A stretch of 64,000 bases of DNA from Rhinopomastus cyanomelas (Eukaryota; Chordata; Aves; Bucerotiformes; Rhinopomastidae): the NCBI GenBank assembly GCA_013400115.1, contig VXBP01007152.1, positions 186,001 through 250,000 of the forward strand. Direction: 5' to 3'. A program made the translations under genes and the position numbers. Position 1 is the stretch's first letter; each line of letters starts with the position of its first letter. This document shows, piece by piece, positions 1 to 10,869 of this stretch. Under the pieces are notes generated by a model. The model was not told where the DNA came from. It saw only the letters and a list, made by a program, of their open reading frames with translations, and made no database searches.

Positions 1-634
1 TTGCCTCATTATTGGCAACAAACCTGCATCTGGGTGCTTTCTCCAGTGAAACACTCGGTCCTTCCCGTGAAAGTCAGGTGGCTCCCGAGGGGCATAAAAC
101 GTCCTTTCCTCCCCAGTAAGTTCATTACCAGGACAGAAGGATGCTGATTCAGTAGGTCTGGTGCCCTCCATCTTCTCCTGAGTGCTCTTGCTGGTCTCTG
201 TGTAGAGCAAGGGATCAGAGAGTACAACTCCAGCATCTTTGCTCATGGATGAAGAAACCCAAGTCCTTCCAGACTTTTATTTAGCCTTGAGTAAGTTTTC
301 TTGCTGGACTCCAGAGCCACTAGGTCTGTTACTAAAGTGCATTCACCTGCCTCCTGGAGGAGCTGAGAGTGTTCCCAAGGAACTCCCAAATGCAGGACAA
401 ATTGTTTCTCGTAGGCAGGGGGATGTGGATTTATGGTTCTTTTTTTTTTTTGGAGAAGCAGACAGCACTGAGACAACAGTCCTGTCAGAGGCATTTAGAC
501 AGGTCCTAACATCTAAGTGGGAATTAAGTCCCATCAAAGAGGTCTGTAAGTTTCTGTGGTCCATCTCTTGTAGAACCAAGTGAAGAAGCATCCCTGCTCC
601 TCATCGCTTAGGCTGGAAGGGAGAGCCTTTACTT
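1..634. other. Unique intergenic sequence
   Basis: I see no gene or recognisable repeat here, only a 12-base T run at 440-451. Open frames in this stretch are short and unlike any family I know. Confidence 0.5.
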
Positions 635-724
635 CATAGAATCATTAGGGATTGGAAGGGACCTCGAGAGATCATGTAGTCAAATCCCCCTGCCACAGCA
701 GGATCACCCAGACCAAGTCATACA
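635..724 (-). mobile_element. CR1 LINE 3'-end fragment
   Basis: The plus strand reads ATAGAATCATTAGGGATTGG followed by the tract ending CAGCAGGATCACCCAGACC. This is the reverse complement of the CR1 3' terminus with its ATTCTATG-type ending. It is truncated after about 90 bp, the normal 5' truncation of CR1. Confidence 0.88.
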
Positions 725-1467
725 GTCAGTCTTGGAGAATGAGCCCAAACCCTCCTGATTTGCTCTTTTCAGGGATTGTTTCCGTTAGAAAGAGGAGCAG
801 CAACAAGAAAGGGAGAAGAAAATTAAACTCTATTAATTTCAAGGTCTGGTAGGATTTTAAGAAAGTAAAATCAATAGAAAAGGATGGACTCAGTAGGGAA
901 CATGACCTTATTTTCCCAGTGTCTGAAGGGGAACTGCACACAATAGGGAGACGTCTTTAAAACCAGACCAGTTTCTTTGATGTTGTGGAAGAGCAGTGAA
1001 AATGTTCATGCAAACTGGCATCACTGGACTGATGTTTAGGAGAAGTGTCCTGAAGAGGGAAAGAGCAAAGGCAAAAAAAACCAACCCAACAAACCCAAAC
1101 CCTGCCCAACCCCTCTCTCCCCTCAAACCCAGCCCCATCCATCAGTCCTTTCTGTTTCTTTCTCTTCTGCAGTAAATTGCAAAAATGGTGTGATCGATGC
1201 AGCATTTCATCAAATACAGCTCACCATTGTCAGAGCAGAGTGTTTGATATAAAACAAGAATGATCTTTCTTTCTTTTTGGTCTGGTAAAGCTGGTTTGGA
1301 TTCATAAAAATGCCACCTTCGCAGCGATATTGATAATTTGCATGTGAAAAGCCTTCCAGCACGTAATGAAAACATTCTGTTCAGGTTTGCCACCACTAGT
1401 GGCAAGAGATAAGGTCTGCTGTCCTCCCCCTCACAATTTAGCGAGGACCCACGCAAACAGGGAAGAG
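725..1467. other. Unique intergenic sequence
   Basis: No gene is supported. There is an A/C-rich stretch (about 1070-1140), and a moderately AT-rich block up to the minisatellite. Confidence 0.45.
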
Positions 1468-2059
1468 GTAGAAATAGGGGGGAAGGTAGGAATAAGGGAA
1501 AAGGTACAAAAAAGGGAAAAAGTAGGAATAAGGAAAAAGGTAGGAATAGGGGGAGAGGTAGAAATAGGGGGAAAGGTAGGAATAAGGGGGAAGGTACAAA
1601 AAAGGGGAGAGGTAGGAATAGGGGAAAAGGTACAAAAAAGGGGAAAGGTAGGAATAAGGGAAAAGGTAGGAATAGGGGGAGAGGTAGAAATAGGGGGAAA
1701 GGTAGGAATAAAGGAAAAGGTACAAAAAAGGGAAAAAGTAGGAATANNNNNNNNNNNNNNNNNNNNNNNNNNNNNNNNNNNNNNNNNNNNNNNNNNNNNN
1801 NNNNNNNNNNNNNNNNNNNNNNNNNNNNNNNNNNNNNNNNNNNNNNNNNNNNNNNNNNNNNNNNNNNNNNNNNNNNNNNNNNNNNNNNNNNNNNNNNNNN
1901 NNNNNNNNNNNNNNNNNNNNNNNNNNNNNNNNNNNNNNNNNNGGTGGAAAGGTAGGAATAAGGGAAAAGGTAAGAATAGGGGGAGAGGTATAAATAGGGG
2001 GAAAGGTAGGAATAATGGAAAAAGTAGAAAAAAGGGGAAAGGTAGGAATAGGGGGAAAG
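1468..2059 (+). repeat. 18-bp purine-rich minisatellite with higher-order structure
   Basis: Tandem 18-bp units run in perfect register from 1468 to the gap and from 1952 to 2059. There are four unit types: a (GTAGAAATAGGGGGAAAG), b (GTAGGAATAAGGGAAAAG), c (GTACAAAAAAGGGGAAAG) and d (GTAGGAATAGGGGGAGAG). Before the gap the order is a b c b d, a b c d c b d, a b c b; after it b d a b c d. The strand is almost entirely G and A apart from the T and C in GTA/GTAC. Because the unit is six codons long, frames stay open through it, but this is not a gene. Confidence 0.95.
1747..1942. other. Assembly gap (196 N)
   Basis: A run of N sits inside the 18-bp minisatellite, so the array length is unknown. 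The distance between unit starts on either side (1738 and 1952) is not a multiple of 18, so the gap length is an estimate or hides off-length units. Confidence 0.99.
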
Positions 2060-3740
2060 GGGAAAGGCAGGATGTGTTTGACAATTGCAAGTTGCCCATT
2101 ATCTGACCCCAGTGTTAAGATGAACTTGCCAATTGGGGCTGCACATCTGGCACCTTCTTGCAGCCTGGCCATGTGCGTGTGCCAAGCTGGGTATCTCCAG
2201 GCTGGGAAGGCAGAGCTGAGTACGTGCTTGTGCAAAGCTTTTATACCATATTATTGGCATTTGGGGAAAAACATCCACCCAAACCGAGCTCCAAACCGAG
2301 CTCCCCCCTCTCTCTGTGATTCGGGAGCCACTGGGTGGCAGTGCTGTGTGCGCGCGTGTGTCCGGGCACTGCCATCACGGGGGGGAACCCTCTGGTGGGG
2401 AGGGTGTCTCACACCTGGGTATGTTTTGCAGACCCTTCACGTGCTGAGGGCCACTGCAGTGCCCAAGGCGGGCGAATAAAGGGCTGAAAGACGCTTAATC
2501 TGTGAAGAGTGCGGATGATGGCTGCGTTTCCATCGATTTGTGCAAAACCGGGCAGCTGGGGGAGTGAGAGCCCAGAGGTCAGTCCTGGTGCTGACACTCG
2601 AGGCTGACCCAAGCTGGCCCAGGCTTGCCTGCAGAGCTGCATTTGACTTGCATGGTCAGCAGCCGAACAAAGAAGCCCTTTTGCTGCTAGTCCTGTAAAC
2701 AGCAGTGTCACGGGTCATGTTTGACACTGGTTTTGACCTGTCTCACATGGGCAGGTTTGCTTCATCTTGTCCTAAACTTGACAGGAATCCAGTTACTTTC
2801 CACGACTGTGTCACAAGGAGGTGATTCTACCTAATTTGGATGCACAATCGTTCATGTGGGATATAAAAACAAGCTGTGTCTGGTCACCACAAACTATGGG
2901 AGGGGGCTTTCTTTGTCAGATTAACCTGCCTGTGATAAGTCAGAGTGAAAAAGAAGGCTGGAGAAGATGGCACAAGACTAGATGAAGATGAGGAAATGTT
3001 TATAACCCTCCTGTGGGGCCATCCCAGGTGATGCTGCCAACCACTTGAAATTCTATCACCTTAGTAATCAGCACATCTGAGAAAAACCTGCAGGAAGGCT
3101 GGCTGGCTTTTTCTCATCTTCTTACGGTCCTCGGGATAATTTTGATCAAAATCTTTGCAAATGTGCAAATTACAAAAGCAATTATAATGACTGGGGGAAA
3201 AGAAACTCACGCGCGCACGTGGCTCTTTGCAAATGAGAACTTTTCTGCAAGGAAAACATGAAACTCAACAATATGTTCCACTTAGCAAAAATGGCAAAAT
3301 CACAAGCGGCGGCATAAAGAATGCAACTTTCTCTGCTCCCCACCTCTCGCTAAGAGCTGAAAAATTGCTGTGCAAAAGGCCTTTAATGCAAAACCTCATT
3401 TCAGCTCTGGAAAGGCTCTTGATTTCTGTCTACAGCAACTGTCATTTTGCCCCCTCCCAATAATGAAAGTTAAAAAGAGGAGAAAAAAGCGTTTATTTCT
3501 TGTCCTTTGCGGTGGGCTGAGCTGCTGAGTGAATTGCCTCAGCTTCAGAACAAAGGGAATTTTGAAAGAGTGGTGAAGGGCAGCGGGATTTCCCCCAAAG
3601 GGCTCTAGCCAAGAGCTGCAGGGAGAGCGGGTCCCTGTTAGTTCCTCCAGTGGGAGCAAGAACAGACCTTCCTCACTGAAGTCTTTGCCTCTTGGTGGTC
3701 AACATCAAGGAAAAACCACCTACAGCTGATCAAAAGCTCT
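2060..3740. other. Unique intergenic sequence
   Basis: I see no exon, RNA gene or CR1 copy here. A GC-rich patch lies at about 2280-2420, and AT-rich sequence at 3100-3480. Confidence 0.45.
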
Positions 3741-4258
3741 TCACAGAATGTTAAGGATTGGAAGGGACCTCAAAAGATCTAGTCCAATCCCCCTGCCACA
3801 GCAGGATTACCCAGACCAAGTCACACAGGAACACGTCCACGTGGGTTTTAAAATGTCTCCAGAGAAGGAGACTCCACAACCCCCCTGGGCAGCCTTGTTC
3901 CAGTGCTCTGTCAGCCTCCCTGGGAAGAAGTTCCTTCTCATATTGATATGGAATCTCCTATGTTCCAGCTCACACCCACTGCCCCTTGTCCTATCACCAG
4001 ACGACACTGAGCAGAGCCTGGCTCCATCCTCATGACACCCACCCTTCACATATTTATCAACATTTGTGGGTCACCCCTCAGTCTCCTCTTCTCCAAGCTC
4101 AAGAGACCCAGCTCCCTCAGTCTTTCCTCATTAGGGAGATGTTCCACTTCCTTTTCCATCTTTGTGGCTCTGCACTGGTCTCTCTCAAGCAATTCTGTGT
4201 TCTTCTTGAACTGAGGGCCCCAGTGCATCACAAACAGCCAACCACAGTATGAGCAACT
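3741..4258 (-). mobile_element. CR1 LINE, about 520 bp 3' portion
   Basis: The plus strand starts with the reversed CR1 end (ACAGAATGTTAAGGATTGG) and continues through the whole C-terminal ORF2 region. Read on the minus strand this includes LRELGLLSLEKRRLRGD-type sequence and an RNFFPGRLTEHWN-like motif. The open frame is broken, so the copy is dead. Its 5' truncation lies near 4258. Confidence 0.93.
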
Positions 4259-5388
4259 AGGGTAGGTTTGAATATGGACCCTAGGATGAAGTTGTTGGCC
4301 GCGAGAACCTGGATGAGCAGCACCACAGTCTTGGAAACCTACCTCTTTGGAAATGTGACATGTCAGTCCAGCTAGCCGATGCCTCAGGAAGGATAACAGT
4401 GCAGCCTGTGCCTAAATGTGGTTTTTGCTCTGATCTGAGATCGTTAATGTCCTCTGCGGTGAAGAACATCAGTGATTGATCTGCTGTCGCATGGCACTGA
4501 GCAGGGAGATACCAGCAGAAGTGGGAGACACTCCTGGCAGGTTTAAGTGCTCTGTCCAAATCTAGAAGGAGTGAGGAGAGAGAAAAAGAGCCAATGTGGG
4601 AGAGAGACCACAGGAGCCTTCCTGACCTAGTGATTTATTTGTGGCGTTCCTGGAGGGAACAAAGCCGTGCGAAGATCCTGAGCCTGCCCGCTGCAGAAGA
4701 GGTGCATCTGTACACGATTAGCGAGCACAAAGCACGGCACAAAGCCTACAGAGGATGGGGAAATTCTTCCACTCCTCCTGAGGTTATTGAATGATTAGAG
4801 TGGAGGAATGAGCGAGTATTATTTGGAGAAACAAGAAAGATTTCTCTTGCTTCTCCCTATAAATAATTTACAGGAAGATTCTTGGGTTTGCTTGCTTGGA
4901 AGCCAGAGTGGTTCCCCTCCCAGAGCACACCTCCCGGCCTGGCCGGCTCGTTCAGGGAGTTTGGGATGCTGCTAGCTCAGAGAAGCCTCTGTTCACACCG
5001 AGATGCCTGGGAGTTGCATTTCACAGAGAGCTGCTGGCACCAGGACAGGTGGACACTGGAAGGAGTGTTGCAGAGAACAGCCTTCCCACACCACACACCA
5101 AAAAGGGACGATCTGCGTCAGCTGAACCGAAGGTCATCAGCCTGACAAACACTTGCCCTGGCAAACGGGATGTTTATGAAGCACAGCATTGCCTAAGTGA
5201 ACCGCAGAAAGATGGATTCCGAACCCACGGAAAGGGCTGGTTCTGCCAGGTGATGGAGAGGACACCGTAAGTAGAAGTCACTAAAGTGGACACCTTGGCT
5301 TTGGACTGCAGCAAACCCTGGGTTTCACCAGGATAGTGCAGCCAGCAGCGTTACCTAGCAGGTGGCAATCCTCAGACCTATCACACCA
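4259..5388. other. Unique intergenic sequence
   Basis: No gene or repeat is recognised. Two overlapping open frames of about 90-125 codons near 4882-5270 have no visible domain. Confidence 0.45.
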
Positions 5389-5573
5389 CAGAACATTCGG
5401 GATTGGAAGGGACCTCAAAAGATCATCCAGTCCAATCCCCACCACAGCAGGATCACCTAGATCCAGTCACACAGGAACATGTACAGGTGGGTTTTAAACA
5501 TCTCCAGAGAAGGAGAATCCACAACCTCTCTGGACAGCCCATTCCAGTGCTCTGTCACCCTCACAAAGCATTA
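5389..5573 (-). mobile_element. CR1 LINE 3'-end fragment
   Basis: The reversed CR1 terminus (CAGAACATTCGGGATTGGAA) is followed by the family-typical block to CAGTGCTCTGTCACCCTCAC. It is truncated at about 185 bp. Confidence 0.9.
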
Positions 5574-5629
5574 AATCCTGTATGAGGGGACAGTCCTATG
5601 AGGTAGACCCTCATAGCCATACCTCATAG

Positions 5630-5742
5630 TCAGGTTGGATGGGTCATCTGGTCTAGTGGGAGGTGTCCCATGGCAGGGGAGGTGGAACTAGATGGTCTTT
5701 AAGGTCCCTTCCAACCCAAACCACTGTATGAGTCTGTGTTAG
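5630..5742 (+). mobile_element. Older CR1 subfamily 3' end
   Basis: The plus strand reads AGGTTGGATGGGTC, then CTGGTCTAGTGGGAGGTGTC, then TCTTTAAGGTCCCTTCCAAC, and ends CCACTGTATGAGTCTGTG. This is the CR1 3' end of a different subfamily from the dominant one here, and more diverged. Confidence 0.85.
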
Positions 5743-6823
5743 AGCTTTTGACTGTTGTCTAAATTAGACCTCATCAGAAACAAGAGCTTGAACTAAAGCT
5801 TGTGTCACCCCATTTTGTTTCTGAATTTAACTTCTACTTCAGCTTTGGTGATTTCAAAAAGGGGAAACTGCTGTGGCCTGAGGCTCCAGGAGGTCTGTGG
5901 TGATACAGGGCACCAGCTGCATCTCCAGCTGTGCAGTGCTGAGGGTCTGATGACATGGAAAAGGCTCAGAAGCATTAGCATTGACTTGATTTGAGGAGCT
6001 GGATTTAATTACTCCAGGAGTGGACTTAATGCTTGGACTTGCATCCCAATCAAACCTGTCTGTCATTCACAGATCCCTAGAGGAAAGAAATAATCTCCAT
6101 TTATATATGGGAATATAATAATCAATCAAGCTTTATCGCTCCCATTTCCATTCTTGCAGCTTATAACCACATAATAAAAGCACATAATGAAAACACCATA
6201 AAAACACACAGTGCAAACACATTCACCACGCGAAGGTTGCCATCTCCGTGCATCCCGGATAGAAGCGCTCAAGAGTTCTTGAGGCTTCTGCTAGGTGCTA
6301 GCAGCCTCCATAACACTACATCACACCTACCCTTTCCACTTGAGGAGTGTTATCTGTTTAATCAACAGCAGCTATGGAAGACTCTTAAACGCTAGGATTC
6401 AGCAAAGGAAGGACGTGATAGGTCTCAAGGAGAGTTTGCCTTCCTGGCTTTACAAAGTTGGTTAGACAATTCTGTTAGAAAAGCTTCTTCAGCTGCTTTT
6501 GTTGTGTTGTAGCCTGTACTGGAAAAGCAACAAGAGATGGGTGCTGCATTAACACTCTTCTTCCCCATCGTTTAAATTAAGGTTCATCTTCACAGGCACT
6601 CCCCTTGCTCTGCGATGATGGACATCAACACCTTGCTCTACTGTCATTTCCTTGACATTTTTTCATACATCCTTGCTCTAGAAGAATGTGAATCAACACC
6701 ACAAATCTACTCTAACACCTGTACTGGGGGATGATTCTGCACCCTGCCAAAGATATCGGTTCCATGTTAACTCTACTTAACACCAGAACTGTTTTGCAGT
6801 GCGAGAGGTATCATTGGTGGAGT
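5743..6823. other. Unique AT-rich intergenic sequence
   Basis: No gene is seen. An AT-rich block lies at about 6090-6200 and could be regulatory, but nothing specific is recognised. Confidence 0.4.
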
Positions 6824-7052
6824 AGAATCACAGAATCACAGAACATCAGGGATTAGAAGGGACCTGGAAAGATCATCCAGTCCAATCCCCCTGCCACAGC
6901 AGGATCACCTAGACCAAGTCGCACAGGAATATATCCAGGCAGATTTTAAATATCTCCAGAGAAGGAGACTCCACAACCCCCCTGGGCAGCCCCTTCCAGT
7001 GCTCTGTCACCCTCACTGTGACAAAGTTCCTTCTCATATCTATATGGAAGCA
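6824..7052 (-). mobile_element. CR1 LINE 3'-end fragment
   Basis: The copy begins with repeated AGAATCACAGAATCACAGAA (the tandem CR1 terminal octamer) followed by CATCAGGGATTAGAAGGGAC. It runs to the TTCCTTCTCATAT region and is truncated near 7050. Confidence 0.92.
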
Positions 7053-8094
7053 CTCTTGGACTTCTTTGCTCACCCCAGGTAGCAGAAACTCCTTTGTCAG
7101 CTTAGGTCAAAGCTGCCCACTGGTCCCTTCACATCTTTCCCAGGCTTCTCACACAGTTATTTCACTGAGCAAGTTAAGATGGAAACTAATCATCAATCCC
7201 TTCAGCAACTTTCCCTTCAGTAGAGCCAGAATTGCTACCTCTCACTTTAATAAGAGCCCTCTTGAATTCCTCTTGCTTTCAAAGGTTTTGGGTTGGGTTT
7301 GAAGCCAACGTTACAGTGACACCGTGAACTTACTGGCTCAGCCACAGGTTGAATTCTGTATGTATTTTTTTCAAGCCACAGATGTTACTAGAAACATCTA
7401 AGAGGACAGATCCTGGTTATCTTAGAGATTAAAGGCGATACTGTTCCCACTTTCTCCCAGCTGCTTATGTTGTGTCTTTGGGAAGCACTTTGTACTTAGG
7501 TGGCTTTGCTTTTTCTCTCCAGTACTTCTCTCTCCTTTGTTTGCTTGACACTTTCATGCAGAGAAAGGGGAGAAACATAAACTAGGCAAATGTGATTTGA
7601 TCACAGAGCTGGTGGGGGGCAGGTACAGTCAATCATGTTGCCTTGAACTCTCTTATGTGTGACCAGCTGGAGTCTGTTTGGAGAGAGTCCCCTGAAATTA
7701 TATAGCGCGAAGATGCCGATCCAAAGCCCGTGATCATGGGATGCCTTTGCACGGACTCTGGATACATAAATATCCCCCCCATATAATTTGCAGCTGTGGG
7801 AAAAGCTGGAGGTTGGTTTACCAAAACCTGTAGATTGATTCAGCCACAGAGCAGAAATTCCTGGCCATTCAGGTCCTCTCATGAAACATAAAACCAGCAT
7901 CACCGGCATTTTTTTCCCCCAAGTTCCTACCCTCTTCGGCGACGCACTAAATTAACCTGAACTCCCTTGGCTTCCCTTAATCTTACAGAGATGTGAGATG
8001 CAAAGCAAACCCCTTGTCAGCAAACGCTTTACAGATGGAGGAACGAAGCTGCATCCCCCCTCCCCTTACACATTTGGTCCTGGGATTTTAACTG
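7053..8094. other. Unique intergenic sequence
   Basis: No gene or repeat is recognised. Confidence 0.4.
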
Positions 8095-8335
8095 TTCCTT
8101 TATCTACTGAAAAGGAATGTTAAAAAGTTTAATTGGCATGTAATGAGATAACTATAACAAGTTAATTAGTTCTCAATTAAGTTGTGTTTACCATACGTTC
8201 TGAATATGTTGTTAGCAATTAATGACACCTAATGAACTCGCAAGAGCGACTGAGTTTATGACGATAAGAAAAATAATAATAATAATGATGATGCTCACAC
8301 ATGGCTTCATAGTGCATTAGAAGCGACAAATGATT
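8095..8335. promoter_or_regulatory. Possible conserved noncoding element with homeodomain-type motifs
   Basis: An AT-rich block has many TAAT/ATTA cores: AATTGGCATGTAATGAG, AAGTTAATTAGTTCTCAATT, GCAATTAATGACACCTAATG. It ends in a short ATA/ATG trinucleotide run (8272-8294). Such clusters are typical of deeply conserved developmental enhancers, but conservation cannot be tested here. Confidence 0.25.
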
Positions 8336-9256
8336 TAGTCAGTGTGTGGCTAAATTGCTGCATCTTGTGCAGCCACTGTGAGGGAAACATCCAGGAAATT
8401 TGTTCTGGCACGTCTAACGGGGTCTGGGAGGAAACAAAGGGCTTTTGGGATAGGTCTTGTTGGGAAAAAATACTCCTAGATCTTCAGGAGAACTGCAGAG
8501 AAGCAAAGCTACTAGGTAAGGTCAATTATTCAGCTCACACTTAAGAAAGATGATAACGAACAATTGGAACAAGATGGAAGCCCCAGTGGGTGAGGGAAAG
8601 GGTTAAAATCTTCTCCAAGATCACTTAAGCAGGTGAGTATATGGAGAGCAATTTGTCTTTGTGCTTTGAGTTAACCTCCCTTTAATGCTTTGTGCCATTA
8701 GAGTGCCACACTGAATAGGCATTAGAAGGAAAAATGCCCTACAAACTAATTTACATTTTAATGAATTTTTAATTGAACCAAAATCTGTTGTTTCTGTTTA
8801 AAGATGCAGTGTTGACTTTGTGGTCTGTGCTGCTGTGAGCCAAGTGGGATCTTAATGTGATAAAAACAGTGATAACGCTAAGCTTAATTAGGTTTAAAAG
8901 TGTGCCTGGTAAGGAAAGGGGTGCGGGGTGAACCCGTGGCCCTCCCGCACCACAGCCAAGCAGGGCTCAGAGAGCGTGGGCGACTCTGCTCTCCTGGCTG
9001 CGATGCAGCAAGGACCAGAGCTGCTCCTCCTTGCTCAAGCAAAAAGCTCAACTCATGGTGCAAGTAGGGTGGGAGAAAAGCTGATCCCATGCACAACAGG
9101 ATGTAACAGTAACTCCATCTTCTCTTGCCAGTTTCAGCAAGGCGCAGGAGCTACTGAGGTTTCTCACTTTTCAGACTACAATGAAATGCCAAAGCCTTGG
9201 AATTGCCTTGTCCAAGACCAGGACTTGGAGGTTTGGGCTCTCATGCCCTTCTCCAT
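8336..9256. other. Unique intergenic sequence with a second AT-rich motif cluster
   Basis: 8640-8900 is rich in TTAAT/ATTA motifs (for example TTTTAATGAATTTTTAATTG and AAGCTTAATTAGG) and may be another conserved element. No gene is seen. Confidence 0.35.
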
Positions 9257-9340
9257 CTGGGTGATCCTGCTGTGGCAGAGGGATTGGACTAGATGATCTT
9301 TCGAGGTCCCTTCCAATCCATGATGATTCCATGATGAGTC
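9257..9340 (+). mobile_element. CR1 LINE 3'-end fragment
   Basis: The plus strand reads GGTGATCCTGCTGTGGCAGA, then GATTGGACTAGATGATCTTT, and ends with ATGATTCCATGATGAGTCC, the CR1 terminal octamers. About 85 bp are retained. Confidence 0.88.
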
Positions 9341-10795
9341 CATGGAACGTGTCTCTTTCCCCTTCTTCATTCAAACCTACCCAGAGCTAGGAGACAAGAG
9401 GAAAGCCCAGGGACTTCTGATCCACTGCACTTGAGTTGAACCAGCGATGCTCCCTAGGACTGATGGTCTCATTTTCTCTCTCTTGCTGGGGTACGTGTGG
9501 TCCCATTCCAGACACTTTAAGGCATTTTGTTGTGTTTTCAATAGCTCATCCTAAGCTGACCGCGGCAGATCATCGAGCTAAGGAGCTCAATGAAATGGCT
9601 GCTCTTTCCAGACTGGGTCCTTGCACATCCTTTTCTTCTATCCTTCCCCTGGCCACTTCTGCTCCTGGGAGGACTGTTCCCTTCACAACATGCCCTGGGT
9701 TTCCAATAATTAAGTCTTGCTTTTCCTGGTTATTACCTATTAGGTTATTGTGGATTTGGTTGCACAAGAGCATGAGGTGAACAAACAGACCTCTCGCCTC
9801 CACAGAGAGCCCGAGCGTTTGACACTCGTAATGAGCTCCAATAAAAATGGCAGCAATCAACATCAGGCGACGGCAGCAGGTTTCAAAACCTGGCAAAATC
9901 GCTGTGTAAGCTCCGTCCTCAACACCCTGCTGCTACCTGCCAGCTCCTGCCTTTTGCAGCAATTTCCTCTGCTGTTGCTGTGTTATGATACTTGAATTTC
10001 TATTGCACTCAAGTCTCTAGCCTTCAGTGCTCAACTTCAACCTTTGCATTACACCCTGTGTTCTGAACTTTGAAAAGTAAGGGTGCTCCCCCCAAACAAT
10101 TTATCTCACATTTCCTCCTGGTGCCAGCAGCCCGAAATTCGGTTCCTTGTTCACACCAGCTGGAAACCTTTTCCCTCTGAAAGGGAAGACATTGGTCACT
10201 GGACGCATCTCTGCACGCACAGTGAGCACAGAATGGTTCAGGCTGAGACCTTCCCCTCATCACACGCCTGAAACTCTCCTTAGCTCTTGTCAGAGGCAAC
10301 TTTTCACTGCTCCATCAATCTTTCAGCTGCTGGCAATTCCATCCTCAGACACACTGAGCTCCAAACGCGCTTTCCCCACTTTGCTGCTGGATTGTCTGAA
10401 CAGAGAGAGTCACAGTTCTCCTCGCCTTGCCTTGGGAAAACACTCCTGCCTGCCCCTTCCTTGCTTTGCAGCTGCAGGAACTGTCAGTGAAGGCTGCTGT
10501 TGCTGGGTGTGATAAGCAAAGTGGTCCAAGAATAGCCCTTGGTTCTGACAGGGTGTAGTCCCAGAATAACTGGGACATTAGGAAGTTAATGGAGGGGGGG
10601 ATTCTGAAGTTCAATGAGGGACACCAGGACCCCCAAAGCCACACACACCACCAGAGGTAATGTACTGAGCACAGGACTTGCCAGGCTCTATACCTTTGCA
10701 GGAGACACCACAGTGGGGACTGACCTGCCTGCAGCAGGCAATCAGGACATCTCAGCAGGCAGGGTGCTGCTGAGCACCAGCTTCCTAAGAGCAGA
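9341..10795. other. Unique intergenic sequence
   Basis: No gene or repeat is recognised. Open frames of 60-120 codons lack recognisable domains. Confidence 0.4.
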
Positions 10796-10869
10796 TAGAA
10801 TCATAGAATCATTAGGGATTGGAAGGGACCTCAAAGATCATCTAGTTCAATCCCCCTGCCACAGCAGGA
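10796..10869 (-). mobile_element. CR1 LINE 3'-end fragment
   Basis: The reversed CR1 terminus (TAGAATCATAGAATCATTAG) runs to CTGCCACAGCAGGA, about 74 bp. This is one of the shortest copies in the window. Confidence 0.88.

Noticed and set aside
1366..2235. Long frames through the minisatellite on both strands (222-265 codons)
   Set aside because: They are open only because the repeat unit is 18 bp (six codons) and the N gap contains no stops. The peptides are simple repeats.
5389..5742. Possible nested pair like those at 36 kb and 48 kb
   Set aside because: The minus-strand CR1 (5389-5573) and plus-strand CR1 (5630-5742) are adjacent, but I could not find a left-hand remainder of the older copy beyond 5389.
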